64,000 bases of DNA from Takakia lepidozioides (taxonomy: Eukaryota > Streptophyta > Takakiopsida > Takakiales > Takakiaceae), in contig CM060733.1 in NCBI GenBank assembly GCA_030704615.1, forward strand, positions 68,634,001 through 68,698,000. The letters are read 5' to 3'. The position numbers and the translations under genes were made by a program. This document shows, piece by piece, positions 45,355 to 55,539 of this stretch. Under the pieces are notes generated by a model. That model was not told where the DNA came from. It worked only from the letters and a program-made list of their open reading frames with translations, and made no database searches. Numbering within the stretch: position 1 is the first letter of the stretch; every line of letters begins with the position of its first letter.

Positions 45355-45720
45355 ACACTATAAGGCTCTAGTACTAATCTAATAGTGACACGGGTGGGCA
45401 CCTGTTGCAGTTTAAGGGTCATATCCCAATGGCTCAGGGCACCTGCACCTGCATCCACCGCAAGAACTCCTATGGTTGGCTGGTTATCAACCCAGCCTCA
45501 CCATAGAAGAAACACTGGTGGTCTTGCTGGTCATCACTCCAGCCTCACCACCGACAGCATACTCTAGGATTGACCGGTGATCAAATCCGGCCTAATCCCT
45601 ATGAAAGCAAGCGCCCACACAAAACCAACATGGCGCACAGTCAAGCATGCAGGTGTTGGGGGGGATCCAAACACAAGAAATCAAAACATCAACACCCCCA
45701 CACCAAAATCCAGCTGCAAT
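45355..45720 (-). other. Retrotransposon 5' leader, possible primer-binding site
   Basis: On the minus strand TAGTACTAGAGCC (about 45366-45378) agrees at 10 of 13 positions with TGGTATCAGAGCC, the initiator-Met-tRNA primer site common in plant LTR elements. The leader upstream matches 49665-49980 (plus strand), including CTGCATGCTTGA, GCGCCATGTT and the repeated GTGAGGCTGG.TTGATGACCAGC phrase. A conventional LTR immediately adjoining the primer site was not found. Confidence 0.4.
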
Positions 45721-45870
45721 GCTGATCCTGCAGAATAGCCCAGCCCAAAACCCCGGACTGACTGACCTCCACCAAGAGAGGCTTTGGCAACTACAAGTAC
45801 AAGGTAATAAAAATAGTACAGAGATGGAGGGGAAGAATAGAAGCCCGACCAAGCAAGATCTAATCCTGAT

Positions 45871-46620
45871 CTATGCTATCAACTGCCAGACTTCTCTCAA
45901 AGTGCCTCGCTCTGCATGATGGTAAGGTGTAGGAGGTATATCTATGTCCAGAAACTTGCCACTAACCTTGTCCCAAGCTACAGTAGCTCGCTCTAACCAA
46001 CCCTCCTCCTCTTTCTTCCAGGTAGAGACAAAGCAATACTCCCCTATCTCCCGCTCACTGAATACTAAAGAAAACAAAGGTAGGGTCTGATAGTCTCTCA
46101 ACTCGAAAGCTTTGAGATGGTTGCGGGTGTCCTCATTGCGAATGACTGCATCTCCTTCACGCACAACAAACATGTCATTGCTGATGAACCCCCGCTCGTG
46201 GTTGCCCTGTGCAGAGCGTATCCGGCTGCAACCATGTCTGATTGCACAAACTTGTGTAGCTCCTGCTCCTCTGCTCCAGTACACCACGGCCTTGTGGCTG
46301 AACACCTTGGTCCCCGGGGCTGTCTTTGGCTGTGTTCCAAGCCTAGCTTTCACCCACTTTGGTATTTCACCTACAGCTGCAGAACTGCTGGCTCCAACAG
46401 AGTTCTGACTGTCCAAGGCGATATTGAGGCCCTCAATGCCAACTACAGCAGTCTGTTGTCTACTGCTAATGCCTGACTCCGAGTATGCAATCAACTCGTC
46501 CAACTGTTCTCCACTCAAATCAGTCTGAGTTCCTTGGGAAACATAAATCCTGTCCCCTTGTGTGCACAGGCTAAGAGAAGAGACCTGCCCTTCAATTACG
46601 TCCTCATTTCCCCCAGCCAT
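45871..46620 (-). CDS. Unknown 249-residue protein upstream of gag
   Basis: An uninterrupted frame in the same orientation as the retrotransposon, starting MAGGNEDVIEGQ and ending LREVWQLIA. Residues about 1-75 are acidic and Ser/Thr-rich. The rest looks folded: PKWVKARLG, HKAVVYWSRGAGATQVCAIR, DMFVVREGDAVIRNEDTRN, LPLFSLVFSEREIGEYCFVS and EGWLERATVAWDKVSGKFLD. I do not recognise the family. It lies between the captured gene fragments and gag, so it may be an accessory ORF of the element or another captured sequence. In a window full of broken frames, 249 open codons are notable. Confidence 0.5.
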   Translation of the reverse strand: MAGGNEDVIEGQVSSLSLCTQGDRIYVSQGTQTDLSGEQLDELIAYSESGISSRQQTAVVGIEGLNIALDSQNSVGASSSAAVGEIPKWVKARLGTQPKTAPGTKVFSHKAVVYWSRGAGATQVCAIRHGCSRIRSAQGNHERGFISNDMFVVREGDAVIRNEDTRNHLKAFELRDYQTLPLFSLVFSEREIGEYCFVSTWKKEEEGWLERATVAWDKVSGKFLDIDIPPTPYHHAERGTLREVWQLIA

Positions 46621-46884
46621 GCAAGGAGTACATCCACATATTTGTCTCTCATATAGACCAGCACAGGTTCTAGAGACAGGATTGTGGATCTTTTATGGCA
46701 CACTCACACTCTAAAAATTCCATAGATTTTTAGCATAGTCCCAAAAACAGAAACCAGGTCTAGGTAGGTAGATTTCCCCTTTCTGCAGCTATCCTCCCAA
46801 AAACTGAGTCAAACGGAGTCCATCTGACAAAGTTATGACCAGTTAGGCTCTAAATCATTTAAATTAGATCAAAAGGTTTTTTTT

Positions 46885-47200
46885 TTTTTTTTTAACACCA
46901 AAACGTTCTCGCCATTACAACCTGTTCCCAGGTTATCTATGGGTTCCTGAGGCCGTTCCCCTCCAGGCTTCTCCAGGCACCAAGAACTCTCCAACTCCAA
47001 GACTCGACCTCAGTTATGGATGGGGTATCACACCCTGGAGCAGCAGGCGTGCGATAACGGATTGCCCTGCATCACCGAATTGGGGACATCGGCAGAGCTC
47101 GAGCGCCTGGGCTTAAGCGCATCCGAGATTGATGATCTCCGACACTGTCTCAAGGCATTTCCACATGCCTTTCAGCTCTACATCAGCGGCAGATTTTGAG
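46885..47200 (+). other. Possible exon fragment of an unknown gene
   Basis: From 47015 a frame reads LWMGYHTLEQQACDNGLPC, then ELERLGLSASEIDDLRHCLK and FQLYISGRF before a stop. The composition looks coding, and an AG lies just before. The gene is not identified, and the surroundings are captured fragments. A run of T (46876-46892) precedes it. Confidence 0.3.
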
Positions 47201-47459
47201 AAGTCATGCAGACAAACTGCTACAGCCTAATACTTTACAGCAAATTGAAATTCCTTGTGTCTGGGCATCAACACCGAAAACCTATGTAGGTACGCATGCA
47301 AAAATTGTTGCTGATGGCTGATATATGTGCCTATTCAAGAGGCCCGTTGCAGGTTAAAGGATGATTGGCAGGGAAATAGGCAAGAGTACTTTCCACTGAG
47401 CTGACCTTACGATCCCCAGAACTACTTGGAAACGGTAGCAACGAGAGCAGAGGTTGGAC

Positions 47460-47815
47460 CTCATCAGTGGGAGGGCACCCAGATGAGATCATTCTGAGTT
47501 GACCAATGGCATGCTTCGGCTCCCTGAATAATGTTGAGAGCCGTGAAGGCAGGATGCTCTGATGCCCAGAGACTGGTATCCAAATGACATATGGCGACTG
47601 CGTGAATGATTGATCCATCTACAGCTGCCAACGAAGCCTGCACCACCTTGGTTCCTGTGACATGATGGCAGTAGTAGAGAGCCGAAGGAAACATAACGTT
47701 GTGGCAAATGACAACATTCTCGCCCTCTACCACACTTTGCTTGGTAAAGTCAACAACCTTCACTGGTGCCTTGGTAATGCCTACACGTCCCACTGATTTT
47801 GGTGAACAAGACTGA
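47460..47815 (-). pseudogene. BURP-domain gene fragment (retrocopy-like)
   Basis: 110 codons with ENVVICHNVMFPSALYYCH (CH-X10-CH), IHAVAICHLDTSLWASEHPA and EACHWSTQNDLIWVP, the spaced CH pairs and tail of a BURP domain, which occurs only in plants and relatives in secreted proteins. Only the middle and end of the domain are present, with no signal peptide. It starts directly after the poly(A) tail of the Lhcb4 retrocopy and has the same orientation, which suggests joining during reverse transcription. Confidence 0.75.
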
Positions 47816-47825
47816 CAAGGCCAAC

Positions 47826-48625
47826 AGTTTTTTTTTTTTTTTTTTTTTTCAAGAAAGCTGATGGGTGCTTTCAGCAGGCAAGTGAGAGTGGATCGCTCAG
47901 GTGCGTGGCCCAGTTGTCCAAGGGACCCTTGCCTATAGCAGCAGCTTGCACAGCAAAACCCAAAGCAGCAACCATGGCCAGCCTTGCATGCTTAATTTCG
48001 GCGAGTTTTAGAACCTCTTTCTTCTCGGGGTCAGCTGCCAGTCCGAGGGGATCGAAGTACTTGCCACCAGGATACAGACGCCTCTCTGGGTCTAACTCGG
48101 CATTCCTTTGGAACTCAATGTATCCTACCACAAGAGTCTCAATCCAGACAAGAGCAGAGATGCTGAACGGCAACGAGAGACCGAAGTAAGAGGGACCATC
48201 AGCAAGTTCCACCTTTACAGCATCTTGCCATGTCACGCCAGTGAACGTCTCGACAGACAATGCTCAACAATGGCAAGCATTGCCCATTTACCGTGGATCA
48301 GTTCGCATTCCCTGAACCTTTGGAGGCCGAACACCTCACTGTACGGTGGGAAGGGAGTGGGGTTGATATCCTTCTTCTTATCAAGACGGGTTCCGATCAC
48401 GACTCCAGCAGGGTTCTTAGCCAAGTTCTGGTTCAGTGAATCCAGCTCGAACTGCAGATACTCTAGAGATTTTCCCAGGGACAGTGGATCGAAACCGTAG
48501 TCGGGGCCTTTGCACCTGGGAACCACAGAGGCCTATCCGCCGACCCAGTCTTCTTAGACCCAAACAGCAGGTCCAGCCCACCTGCTTGTTGTAAAAAGCT
48601 TGGACCCGCTACATTCCCAGGAGGT
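47826..48625 (-). pseudogene. Lhcb4: Lhcb4 (CP29) processed pseudogene with poly(A) tail
   Basis: On the minus strand the intronless copy reads [20 protein letters not shown], then [98 protein letters not shown] and [14 protein letters not shown], the signature of the minor photosystem II antenna CP29. Two one-base deletions break it: near 48505 (GAKAP/DYGF) and near 48255 (MLAI/SVETF). After the TGA at about 47868 a 20-base tail leads into a run of about 24 A (plus-strand T, 47829-47850), as in a reverse-transcribed mRNA. The start of the transit peptide is missing or unrecognisable. Confidence 0.85.
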
Positions 48626-48806
48626 TAGAACTGTTGCAACGACGCTTTGAGTGGTTCCTGCCTTCCTGTTATGCTCCACTAGGCACACATAGCCAGTCTA
48701 ACTACCGGCTCTCGTGACCAAGCTATATTATAATAGTGCTTAAAAACAAAAACGTCACATCTAGCTTAGCACTAGAAAACTAGATACGGCGTCATCTTTC
48801 TCGAGT

Positions 48807-49160
48807 GATAAGAAAACTAGAAAACACACTGCTCACACCAGAAACAACATGAATCCATCGCTATCACTCTTTAAAACAGAAGTCGAGCCAGGGGCACCCC
48901 AAGCTATGGGGACTCCACCCCACAACAACCTACACTCCCATCATAAGCACACTCAAATCTAAACGCATGAAGGAGCTCGGTCGCGCAGGCTCAACTCGAG
49001 AAAGATGAGCTGCGCGACTGCCGCTCTCGTGAAGATAAGACGGGTCAGGTGTCAAACTAAACTTGACACCTGATTTAACACTTGACCTAAATCCAAGTGT
49101 TAAATACAAATAACTAGCTTTATTCTAGCTAGTTTCACACTGTGCTTATTTAACTTGACA
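48807..49160 (-). repeat. 354-bp LTR-like direct repeat, upstream copy
   Basis: Identical by eye to 37317-37670, 11,490 bp away, in the same orientation. Both copies end at the same TGTCAAGTTA boundary (minus strand) and differ in flanking bases beyond it. The other end continues here with TCACTCGAGAAAGATGACG, as in the diverged copy at 35871, whereas the downstream copy is interrupted. This repeat and the Lhcb4/BURP fragments lie upstream of gag. Confidence 0.75.
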
Positions 49161-49664
49161 CGTAGGACCTTGATGGGGAGGCTGGGCTATAAAGAACAAC
49201 GGTTTTGAGCTAGCTGATCCGGCAGAAAAGTTGGAATTGCCTCCCTGTTGCATTTTTACAAAGGGAGACCAGCCTGCAGGTAATTCCTTTGGACAGAATG
49301 TTGTTGGGGCCTATATGTACCCTATTTGCTCCATTTTTTAACCTTCAGTGGATGGCGTGGTTTCCTGAGGTAGTTCCATTCTGAGGAATGGCTGGTAGAT
49401 GTAAGGAGGCACTGGCGGACCCTGTGGAGGCTTGCATGGGGCCTTGGAGGCCAAGTTTCATGAGCTCGTGGAGGGCGGTTTGAGGAGTGTCTACATGATG
49501 CTCTCATGGTCATGCAAGTGTGAGAAGAGAGGAAAAAGAGAGTGTTGGGATGAGGGCATGCTGGGGTTAGGCATTGCTTTAGCTTCTCTTCCTCATAGCT
49601 TTTCACCTTCTTTGTAGGCCGAGGCAAGAGTCAGTCCGGGTTTGGGCTGGGGTGTTCTTGTAGG
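49161..49664. other. No gene seen
   Basis: Sequence between the upstream LTR-like repeat and the second gag copy. Short frames here are not supported. Confidence 0.3.
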
Positions 49665-50800
49665 AGCGACACTGTGGAGTTGTTTTTGGTGTGGGGGAGT
49701 TGTTGTTTTCATTCTTGTGTTTGGATCCCCTCCACACCTGCATGCTTGATTGTGCGCCATGTTAGCTTTATGTGGGCGCTTGATTTTATAGGTGGTTGAC
49801 TCGGGCTTGATCGCCGATCCAACCCTAGAGCATGTTGTCGATGGTGAGGCTGGGTTGATGACCAGTCAGACCATCTTTGTTTATCCTATGGTGAGGTTGG
49901 AGGTGATGACCAGCCAACCATGGGAGTGCCTGTGGTGGATGCAGGTGCAGGTGCAGGCTATGTTAGGAACCTAGTATTCCAAACCATAAGCCGCAATAGG
50001 TTCTCTACCCGGTTACATTGTGGAGAGGGGGTTAGAGACATGTTCATGACCGGTTGAGTGTCAGTTTGTCAATACAGAGGTACCACTAGTTGCAAGGGAA
50101 AGTGCCGGTACGAGCACTAGCGGTACTAGCGGGTACACGAGACGAGGTGTGAGGTTTAGGCCACCTTCACCTCCCGTGTCTTCTACGGAAGGTTCTGATT
50201 CAGATTGAGAATCAGGATGACTCACACCGACGGTGCAAGTTGTTTCCTTGCCATTGTTGTGGGACACAATGGAGGAGATGTACGGAGCTACCAAGGGGCC
50301 ACGAAGATACTCTGGGGCGGTGGGCACCATCGAGTTGGATGATTTCATTCAAGAGTTTGATAGTTGGTGTGACTTGCAGCAAATGCGCAATCCATAACTG
50401 TTTACGCCTTTCATGGCATGGAAGGGGCTGTTTCAGCACCTTAAGGGGCCACCCATGGATGATTACCATGAGTTTAGGCGGGGGCATGATGTTGAGATCG
50501 AGGAGTGGAGGATGTATTGGTTACCCGACTATGTCTCTGTCACTAGAGGCACAAGGGCAGCAACTGCACTAACAGCTGCATCGGCAGCTTCCACAAGCAG
50601 CAGCGGGACTAGTGGTACAGAGGCTACGACGTCCACCCAAGCTACTGCTGCACCAGCACCAGTGGCCGTGCCTGCCTTCAACCCTGTTGTGGAGTTCTTC
50701 GAAGAGTTGAGAAGGAACTACCAAGGGGTGAGGATAAAGAAGTTGAGGAGCTTGCAAGAGTTCCAGAGGAAGCCTACTGAGAGCTTGAGGGAGGCTTGAG
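49665..50800 (+). pseudogene. Second Ty3/gypsy leader and gag, N-terminal part
   Basis: The leader (49665-50050) parallels that of the main element. Gag starts near 50083 (RRGVRFRPPSPP), passes two in-frame TGA codons near 50203-50220, continues as GAVGTIELDDFIQEFDSWCD, has TAA in place of the Gln of NPQLF near 50395, and goes on to KGLFQHLKGPPMDDYHEFRR and FFEELRRNYQGVRIKKLRSL. It stops abruptly at 50797 after ESLREA. The remainder of gag is found in the opposite strand from 53575, so an inversion split this copy. Confidence 0.8.
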
Positions 50801-51330
50801 GGAGGTCCACTCCCTGCTCCTGAGTATTTCCGTCCGGGCTCTTCCTTTCAAATAGAGTGGACTGAAATGCGGCATAGCCGGGTCCGTCCACTGTGACACT
50901 CCTCATTCTGGACCTATTTTTTCACGACTCCGTCGTTTGTATTGTCGATATCAACACAGCAGGATAGGCAAATGAATGGGGCATTCTATAGGAGGAACAT
51001 TTTTACGGGTGTTTCATGGGTACAGGCCGTGGTGGTCCTGTACTCTTATGTCCTCCATTTGGGAAGAATCGTGTTTTAAAGAGGAGAGATACTCCGACTT
51101 GTTCACATCCAGAATAAATAAAAGATTTTTGTGAAGTATGAATTCCTCCTGTGAATGGTCATGTCTTGAGTTTTTTTTAGGAGTCCATGTGGAAGTCATG
51201 TGTTTCTGAATGAGGTCTACAAGTTCTTCCGTCTTCTGTAATCAGACTTCTTACTGATTTCCATGTGATTTTATTTATTTATTTTATTTTTATTGTTTCA
51301 CCATGTATTTCACCATTTCGAAAGGAACAT
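50801..51330. other. No gene seen
   Basis: Sequence between the gag breakpoint and the palindrome array. No supported coding frame. Confidence 0.35.
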
Positions 51331-51334
51331 CCCG

Positions 51335-51535
51335 GACGGAAATGCGGTACCGCATTTCCGTTCTACCATGTCTTCGGTGTCTCAGTGGACGGAAATGCGG
51401 TGCTGCATTTCCGTCGGCTTTCTTCCAAAGGAAGATCCCGGACGGAAATGTGGTACCGCATTCCCGTTCCACCATGTCTTAGGTGTCACAGTGGACGGAA
51501 ATGGGGTGCCGCATTTCCGTTCCACCATGTCTTGG
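51335..51535. repeat. Four-unit array of the 22-bp palindrome
   Basis: Units begin near 51338, 51390, 51441 and 51495, with spacing of 52, 51 and 54 bp. Spacers alternate between two types (ACCATGTCTT.GGTGTC.CAG and CTTTCTTCCAAAGGAAGATC). This repeats the period and higher-order logic of the 1.6-2.4 kb array with different spacers. It directly abuts the truncated protease copy at 51537. Confidence 0.9.
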
Positions 51536-51536
51536 A

Positions 51537-53575
51537 GCTGACTCCTCCCAAAAATCTAGGGTGAAGCCCATGGGGTACAACACTGCCCCACCAACCAGGA
51601 CATCGTACGAGACCGCGTCTGTCACAATGGCCTTGGCTCGTATCACTGAGCCATCTGTAGGATGATCCGGCTGTAGTCTGATAGCCAACTCACGCTGTGT
51701 CATGCCCCGAGCCTGCTCTGATCCTCCCAGAGAAGTCTGTATCTGGAAATGACAAGGCTCCATGTCCGCCTCTGTGAGGCCCAAGCCCACAATAGCAGCT
51801 CTGCCCAGCATCAGTGGCTGAGCTTTTGAGTCCAACAAGACCCGCAATGGCCGGTACCTCTTGCCTACCGGTCCACTCAAATAGAAAATGTCATCATGGT
51901 TGTCTAACATGACAACTCCAGGTGTCACCATGGCGTGCTCAATGGTTGGCCTAGCTGGCAGCTGCAGCTTGCCATGGCGCCGCCGTGGCAGTCTTGACCC
52001 TCACGTCCGAGGATCCCTCTGCCACTACACCTTCCACTATCTCTGCAGAAGATGAAGTGACTTCCCCACTCTCACAGAGTGTAGCTGCCAGCCTAAACAC
52101 TGCGGCTGGTCTTACCCCCGGCGTCGCAATCATGGTAGCCGAGAACAATGGAGCATGACACACAGATATGGCCGCCCCCAGCAGCACACTAGCTGCCGTA
52201 GCCTTGGCAGCACTAAGTAGTGGTGCTGCCCGTGTAGCTCTCCCCAACAGTCGGGCGAGAACTGGGTGCCATGGATGGCATCGACACTGTCTCCGCCAAT
52301 GTGAATGACTGAGGAAGCCTGTCCTAACGGCTTGCCTCCCCACGCTGTGGATCCAACTCCACCTCTGCACCTCGTGGCTCAGGAACTCGTGCTGCTCCTT
52401 AAGTCACTGCTGCAGCCGACTCCACTTGCACTAGTGGTAGTGGTGCCCCACCCATAGTGGTAGTGGTAGTGGCACCCCTCACTAGTGGTAGTGCTGCCCC
52501 ACACATAAATCTCATGCCTCCCATGTCTCCTCCCTTAGGAGCAGGAGGGGGACCCTCATGCCTGGGAGCTGGTACCACCTGAGCTGTGGCTATGGCAGCA
52601 AGCCTCTGCTCTACCCTGCACATAGTGGTAGTGGTAGTGGTAGTGGTGCCCCACCCATAGTGGTAGTGGTAGTGGCACCCCTCACTAATGGTAGTGCTGC
52701 CCCGCACATGAATCCCATGCCTCCCATTTCTCCTCCCTCAGGAGCAGGGAATGGACCATCCGGCCTTGGGGCCGGTACCACCTGAACTGTGGCCATGGCA
52801 GCGAGCCTCTGCTCTAGCTGCTGAAGCCGGTTGGCCATGCCTTGGTCAACACCCTGACCTCCACGTCCCTGGCCATGTTGAGCTTGCCCTTGGCTTGCAC
52901 CTCGTGCCTGGCCACGTTGTCCTCTCTGGCCTGCTCCACCTTGCCCCCGGCCACCATTGTTCCCTTGGAACTAGCTTGGGCGCAACTCAGGATGCAAACC
53001 ATAGCACTGGGCCTCTCCATGCCCGTGCTTGCCACAATGCCCACAGTGCAACTGTGCAGGCTGTGCCTGTGCCAACCCATTGCCTCCCTTTGGGCAATCC
53101 TTCTTGACATGGGGTCCTCCACATGTCCAACACACCACATCCGCCCGTTGTAGGCCTGCAAATGAAGAGAGAGACCCCTGCATCTGAGGTCCTCTCTGTC
53201 CTTCCCTGGGCTTCACCTGAGCCCCATTGTTGCCTTGATCACGTTGGGGTAGTGGCTGGCTAGGAGCACCACTACCCCGTGGTGTCTCCTTAACAAATCC
53301 CACCATGACCACTCGTTCCTCCACCATGTTGAGCTCTATCCGCTCTGCCAGCAAAAACACATTTGCTAAGGTGGGTTGGGCTACTTGTAGGAGAGTTGCA
53401 TCCCGCACCCTTCTCCTCAGCTCCTTGTCCAATATCCCATACCAGAATTGGACTGCCTGAGCTTCCGTAACCCTTTGGGTTACATTTCTCAAGCGCCTCA
53501 TGCGAGTGAAAGCCTCCCTCAAGCTCTCAGTAGGCTTCCTCTGGAACTCTTGCAAGCTCCGCCCACAAGGTTAAA
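51537..53575 (-). pseudogene. Second Ty3/gypsy gag C-terminus, nucleocapsid and protease
   Basis: On the minus strand from 53575: EFQRKPTESLREAFTRMRRL, then MVEERVVMVGFVKETPRG, zinc knuckles CWTCGGPHVKKDC and CGHCGKHGHGEAQC, a TAG at 52971-52973 after LRPS (the main copy has CAG there, with one base lost), a Gln/Gly-rich stretch, MANRLQQLEQRLAAMA, a duplicated linker and a protease (about 51931-51540). The active site reads LLDSKAQPL, not LLDSGAQPL, so the protease would be inactive. It ends in DFWEESA at 51537, joined to the palindrome array. No polymerase follows. Confidence 0.8.
52410..52800. repeat. Local duplication in the gag-pol linker
   Basis: A segment of about 190 bp with GTGGTAGTGGTAGTGGCACCC runs and an ATGCCTCCCAT..CTCCTCCCT block is present twice (about 52412-52600 and 52620-52800). 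The main element has it once (43740-43880). The GTGGTA runs probably drove the duplication. Confidence 0.75.
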
Positions 53576-53993
53576 GATCATCCCAAACATCATTGGACTA
53601 CGCTCAAATTCAAAAGCACCTCACAGATCTATTGACTTTCAAGACCCGGAGGCCAGTATTGGAATAGCACTGAATCTAATCATTGCAAGTATCTGCCTTC
53701 GACTGCGATCCTTCCCGTCTCTAATGCTCCGTGGTTGCACCCAGCTAACATCTTCAAGAGCGCCCCAGGCCACATGTGTTACCCCGCTCATATTCTGCAA
53801 TGGAGACGAGCCCCGCATTCTTATAACTTCCCTAGTCAGGGAGGGGATGGAATCCCTGTGGATTACAACTACGGACATCAGGAAATTTGTGATAAAGGAG
53901 CCAATTGATGATAGCCCTATCCCAACGCTAAGAAGAAAGATCGAGGACTACTTCCAAGTGGGGGGATGCCTCCGCGTGAGCCTGGCCGCGTGA
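53576..53993 (+). other. Unrecognised open frame beside the gag breakpoint
   Basis: An open frame of about 140 codons includes HRSIDFQDPEASIGIALNLI and WITTTDIRKFVIKEPIDDSP, ending LRRKIEDYFQVGG..LAA. The composition is plausible for protein, but I find no family. It may be part of whatever lay beside the inversion breakpoint. Three copies of CGCCACGTCA follow at 54010-54100. Confidence 0.25.
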
Positions 53994-54224
53994 GCGCGGC
54001 CAAGCTCACGCCACGTCACCGGTTCTCACCACATTGGCTCAAGGGTCCGACGCCACGTCAGCAGTCTTCGCCAACGTGGTTGACGCCACGTCACGCCTCG
54101 CCATGTCATTTCCATGGGCGTACCTACGACCACGGACAGAACAGGGAGAAAGAGACAGGGAGAAAGAGGCCTATAGCCGCGGAATTGGTAGCCGTAGACT
54201 GTTATTTTTTTTATTTTTTTTGCA

Positions 54225-55490
54225 TTTGACATTCGGCATTTGGGTGGATGTGATAATTGGTGCCGATCATTACTTCTAGGTTTTTTTTTATTTTTTATTT
54301 TTTATTTTTTACTTTTGATATTTGGCATTTGGGTGGATGTGATGATCAGTGCCGGCCATCACTTCTGTCGGTGCCGCCGATCTTTTTTTTTAAATTTAAT
54401 TTTTTATTTAAAAATACTTTTCTTTCATTCAGCATTTGGGTGTCGACCATCACATCTGTCGGTGCCGCCGATCATCACTCTCCGTTTTTTATTTTTTTGG
54501 ACATTCGGCATTTGGGTGGATGTGATGGTCAGCACCGACCATCACTTCTGTCGGTGCCGCTGATCATCACTTTCTGTTATATATAAATATAAATACAATA
54601 AATTTAAATATAAATATAAATTGGCTTTTTGACATTCGGCATTTGGGCGGATGCGATGGTCGGTGCCGACCATCACTCGCCAGTGCCGTCGATCATATGG
54701 GCATTCGACATTTGGGTGGATGCGATGGTCGGTGCCGACAATCACTTCTGTCGATGCCGCCGATCATCACTTTTTCTTTTTTTTCTTTTTTTTCTTTTTT
54801 TGACATTCGGCATTTGGGTGGATGTGATGATCGGTGCCGACCATCACTTCAGTTACCGATCACCACTCTCCGTGTTTTTTTTTTTTTTTTTTTTTTTGGC
54901 TTTTGTCATTCGGCATTTGGGTGGATGTGATGGTCGGTGTCGACCATCACTTCTGTCAGTGCCGCCGATCTTTTTTTTTGGCTTTTGACATTCGGCATTA
55001 GGGCGGATGCGGTGGTCGGTGCCGACCATCACTTCTGTCAATATCGCCGATCATCACTTTTTTACTTTTTTTTTTTGTTTTTTTGGCTTTTGACATTCGG
55101 CATTTGGGTGGATGTGATGGTCGGTGCCGACCATCACTTTTGTCAGTGCCGTCGATCTTTTTTTTTTTGGCTTTTGACATTCGGCATTAGGACGGATGCG
55201 ATGGTCGGTGCCGACCATCACTTCTGTCAATCTCGCCGATCATCACTTTCTGTTATTTTTTATTTTATTTTTATTTTTTGGCTTTTGACATTTGGCATTT
55301 GGGTAGATGTGATGGTCGGTGCCGTCAATCACTTCTGTCGGTGCCACCGATCATCACTTTCCGATCTATTTATTTATTTTTAAATAAATTTAAGGTGGCT
55401 TTTGATATTTTGGCATTGGGGTGGATGCGATGGTCAGTGCCGACCATTACTTCTGTCGGTGCCGCCGATCATCACTTCTGTTTTTTTTTT
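54225..55490. repeat. Thirteen-unit minisatellite with palindromic core
   Basis: Units begin GACATTCGGCATTTGGGTGG near 54226, 54316, 54424, 54500, 54629, 54700, 54800, 54905, 54985, 55090, 55175, 55285 and 55405. Each contains GATGGTCGGTGCCGACCATC, a perfect 9-bp-arm palindrome, then TTCTGTCGGTGCCGCCGATC and a T-rich spacer of varying length. Unit length is 65-125 bp because of the T-runs. The translated frames are repeat artefacts. Confidence 0.9.
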
Positions 55491-55539
55491 TTTTTTTTTT
55501 GTTTTTGTTGTATGCCCAGGGAACGCCACTTGTTTCTAG

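Noticed and set aside
47826-48625. Functional Lhcb4 gene
   Set aside because: Two one-base deletions, no introns and a genomic poly(A) tail indicate a processed pseudogene.
54240-55383. Several small proteins with recurring HLGGCD-type words
   Set aside because: All frames are translations of the 13-unit minisatellite and its T-runs.
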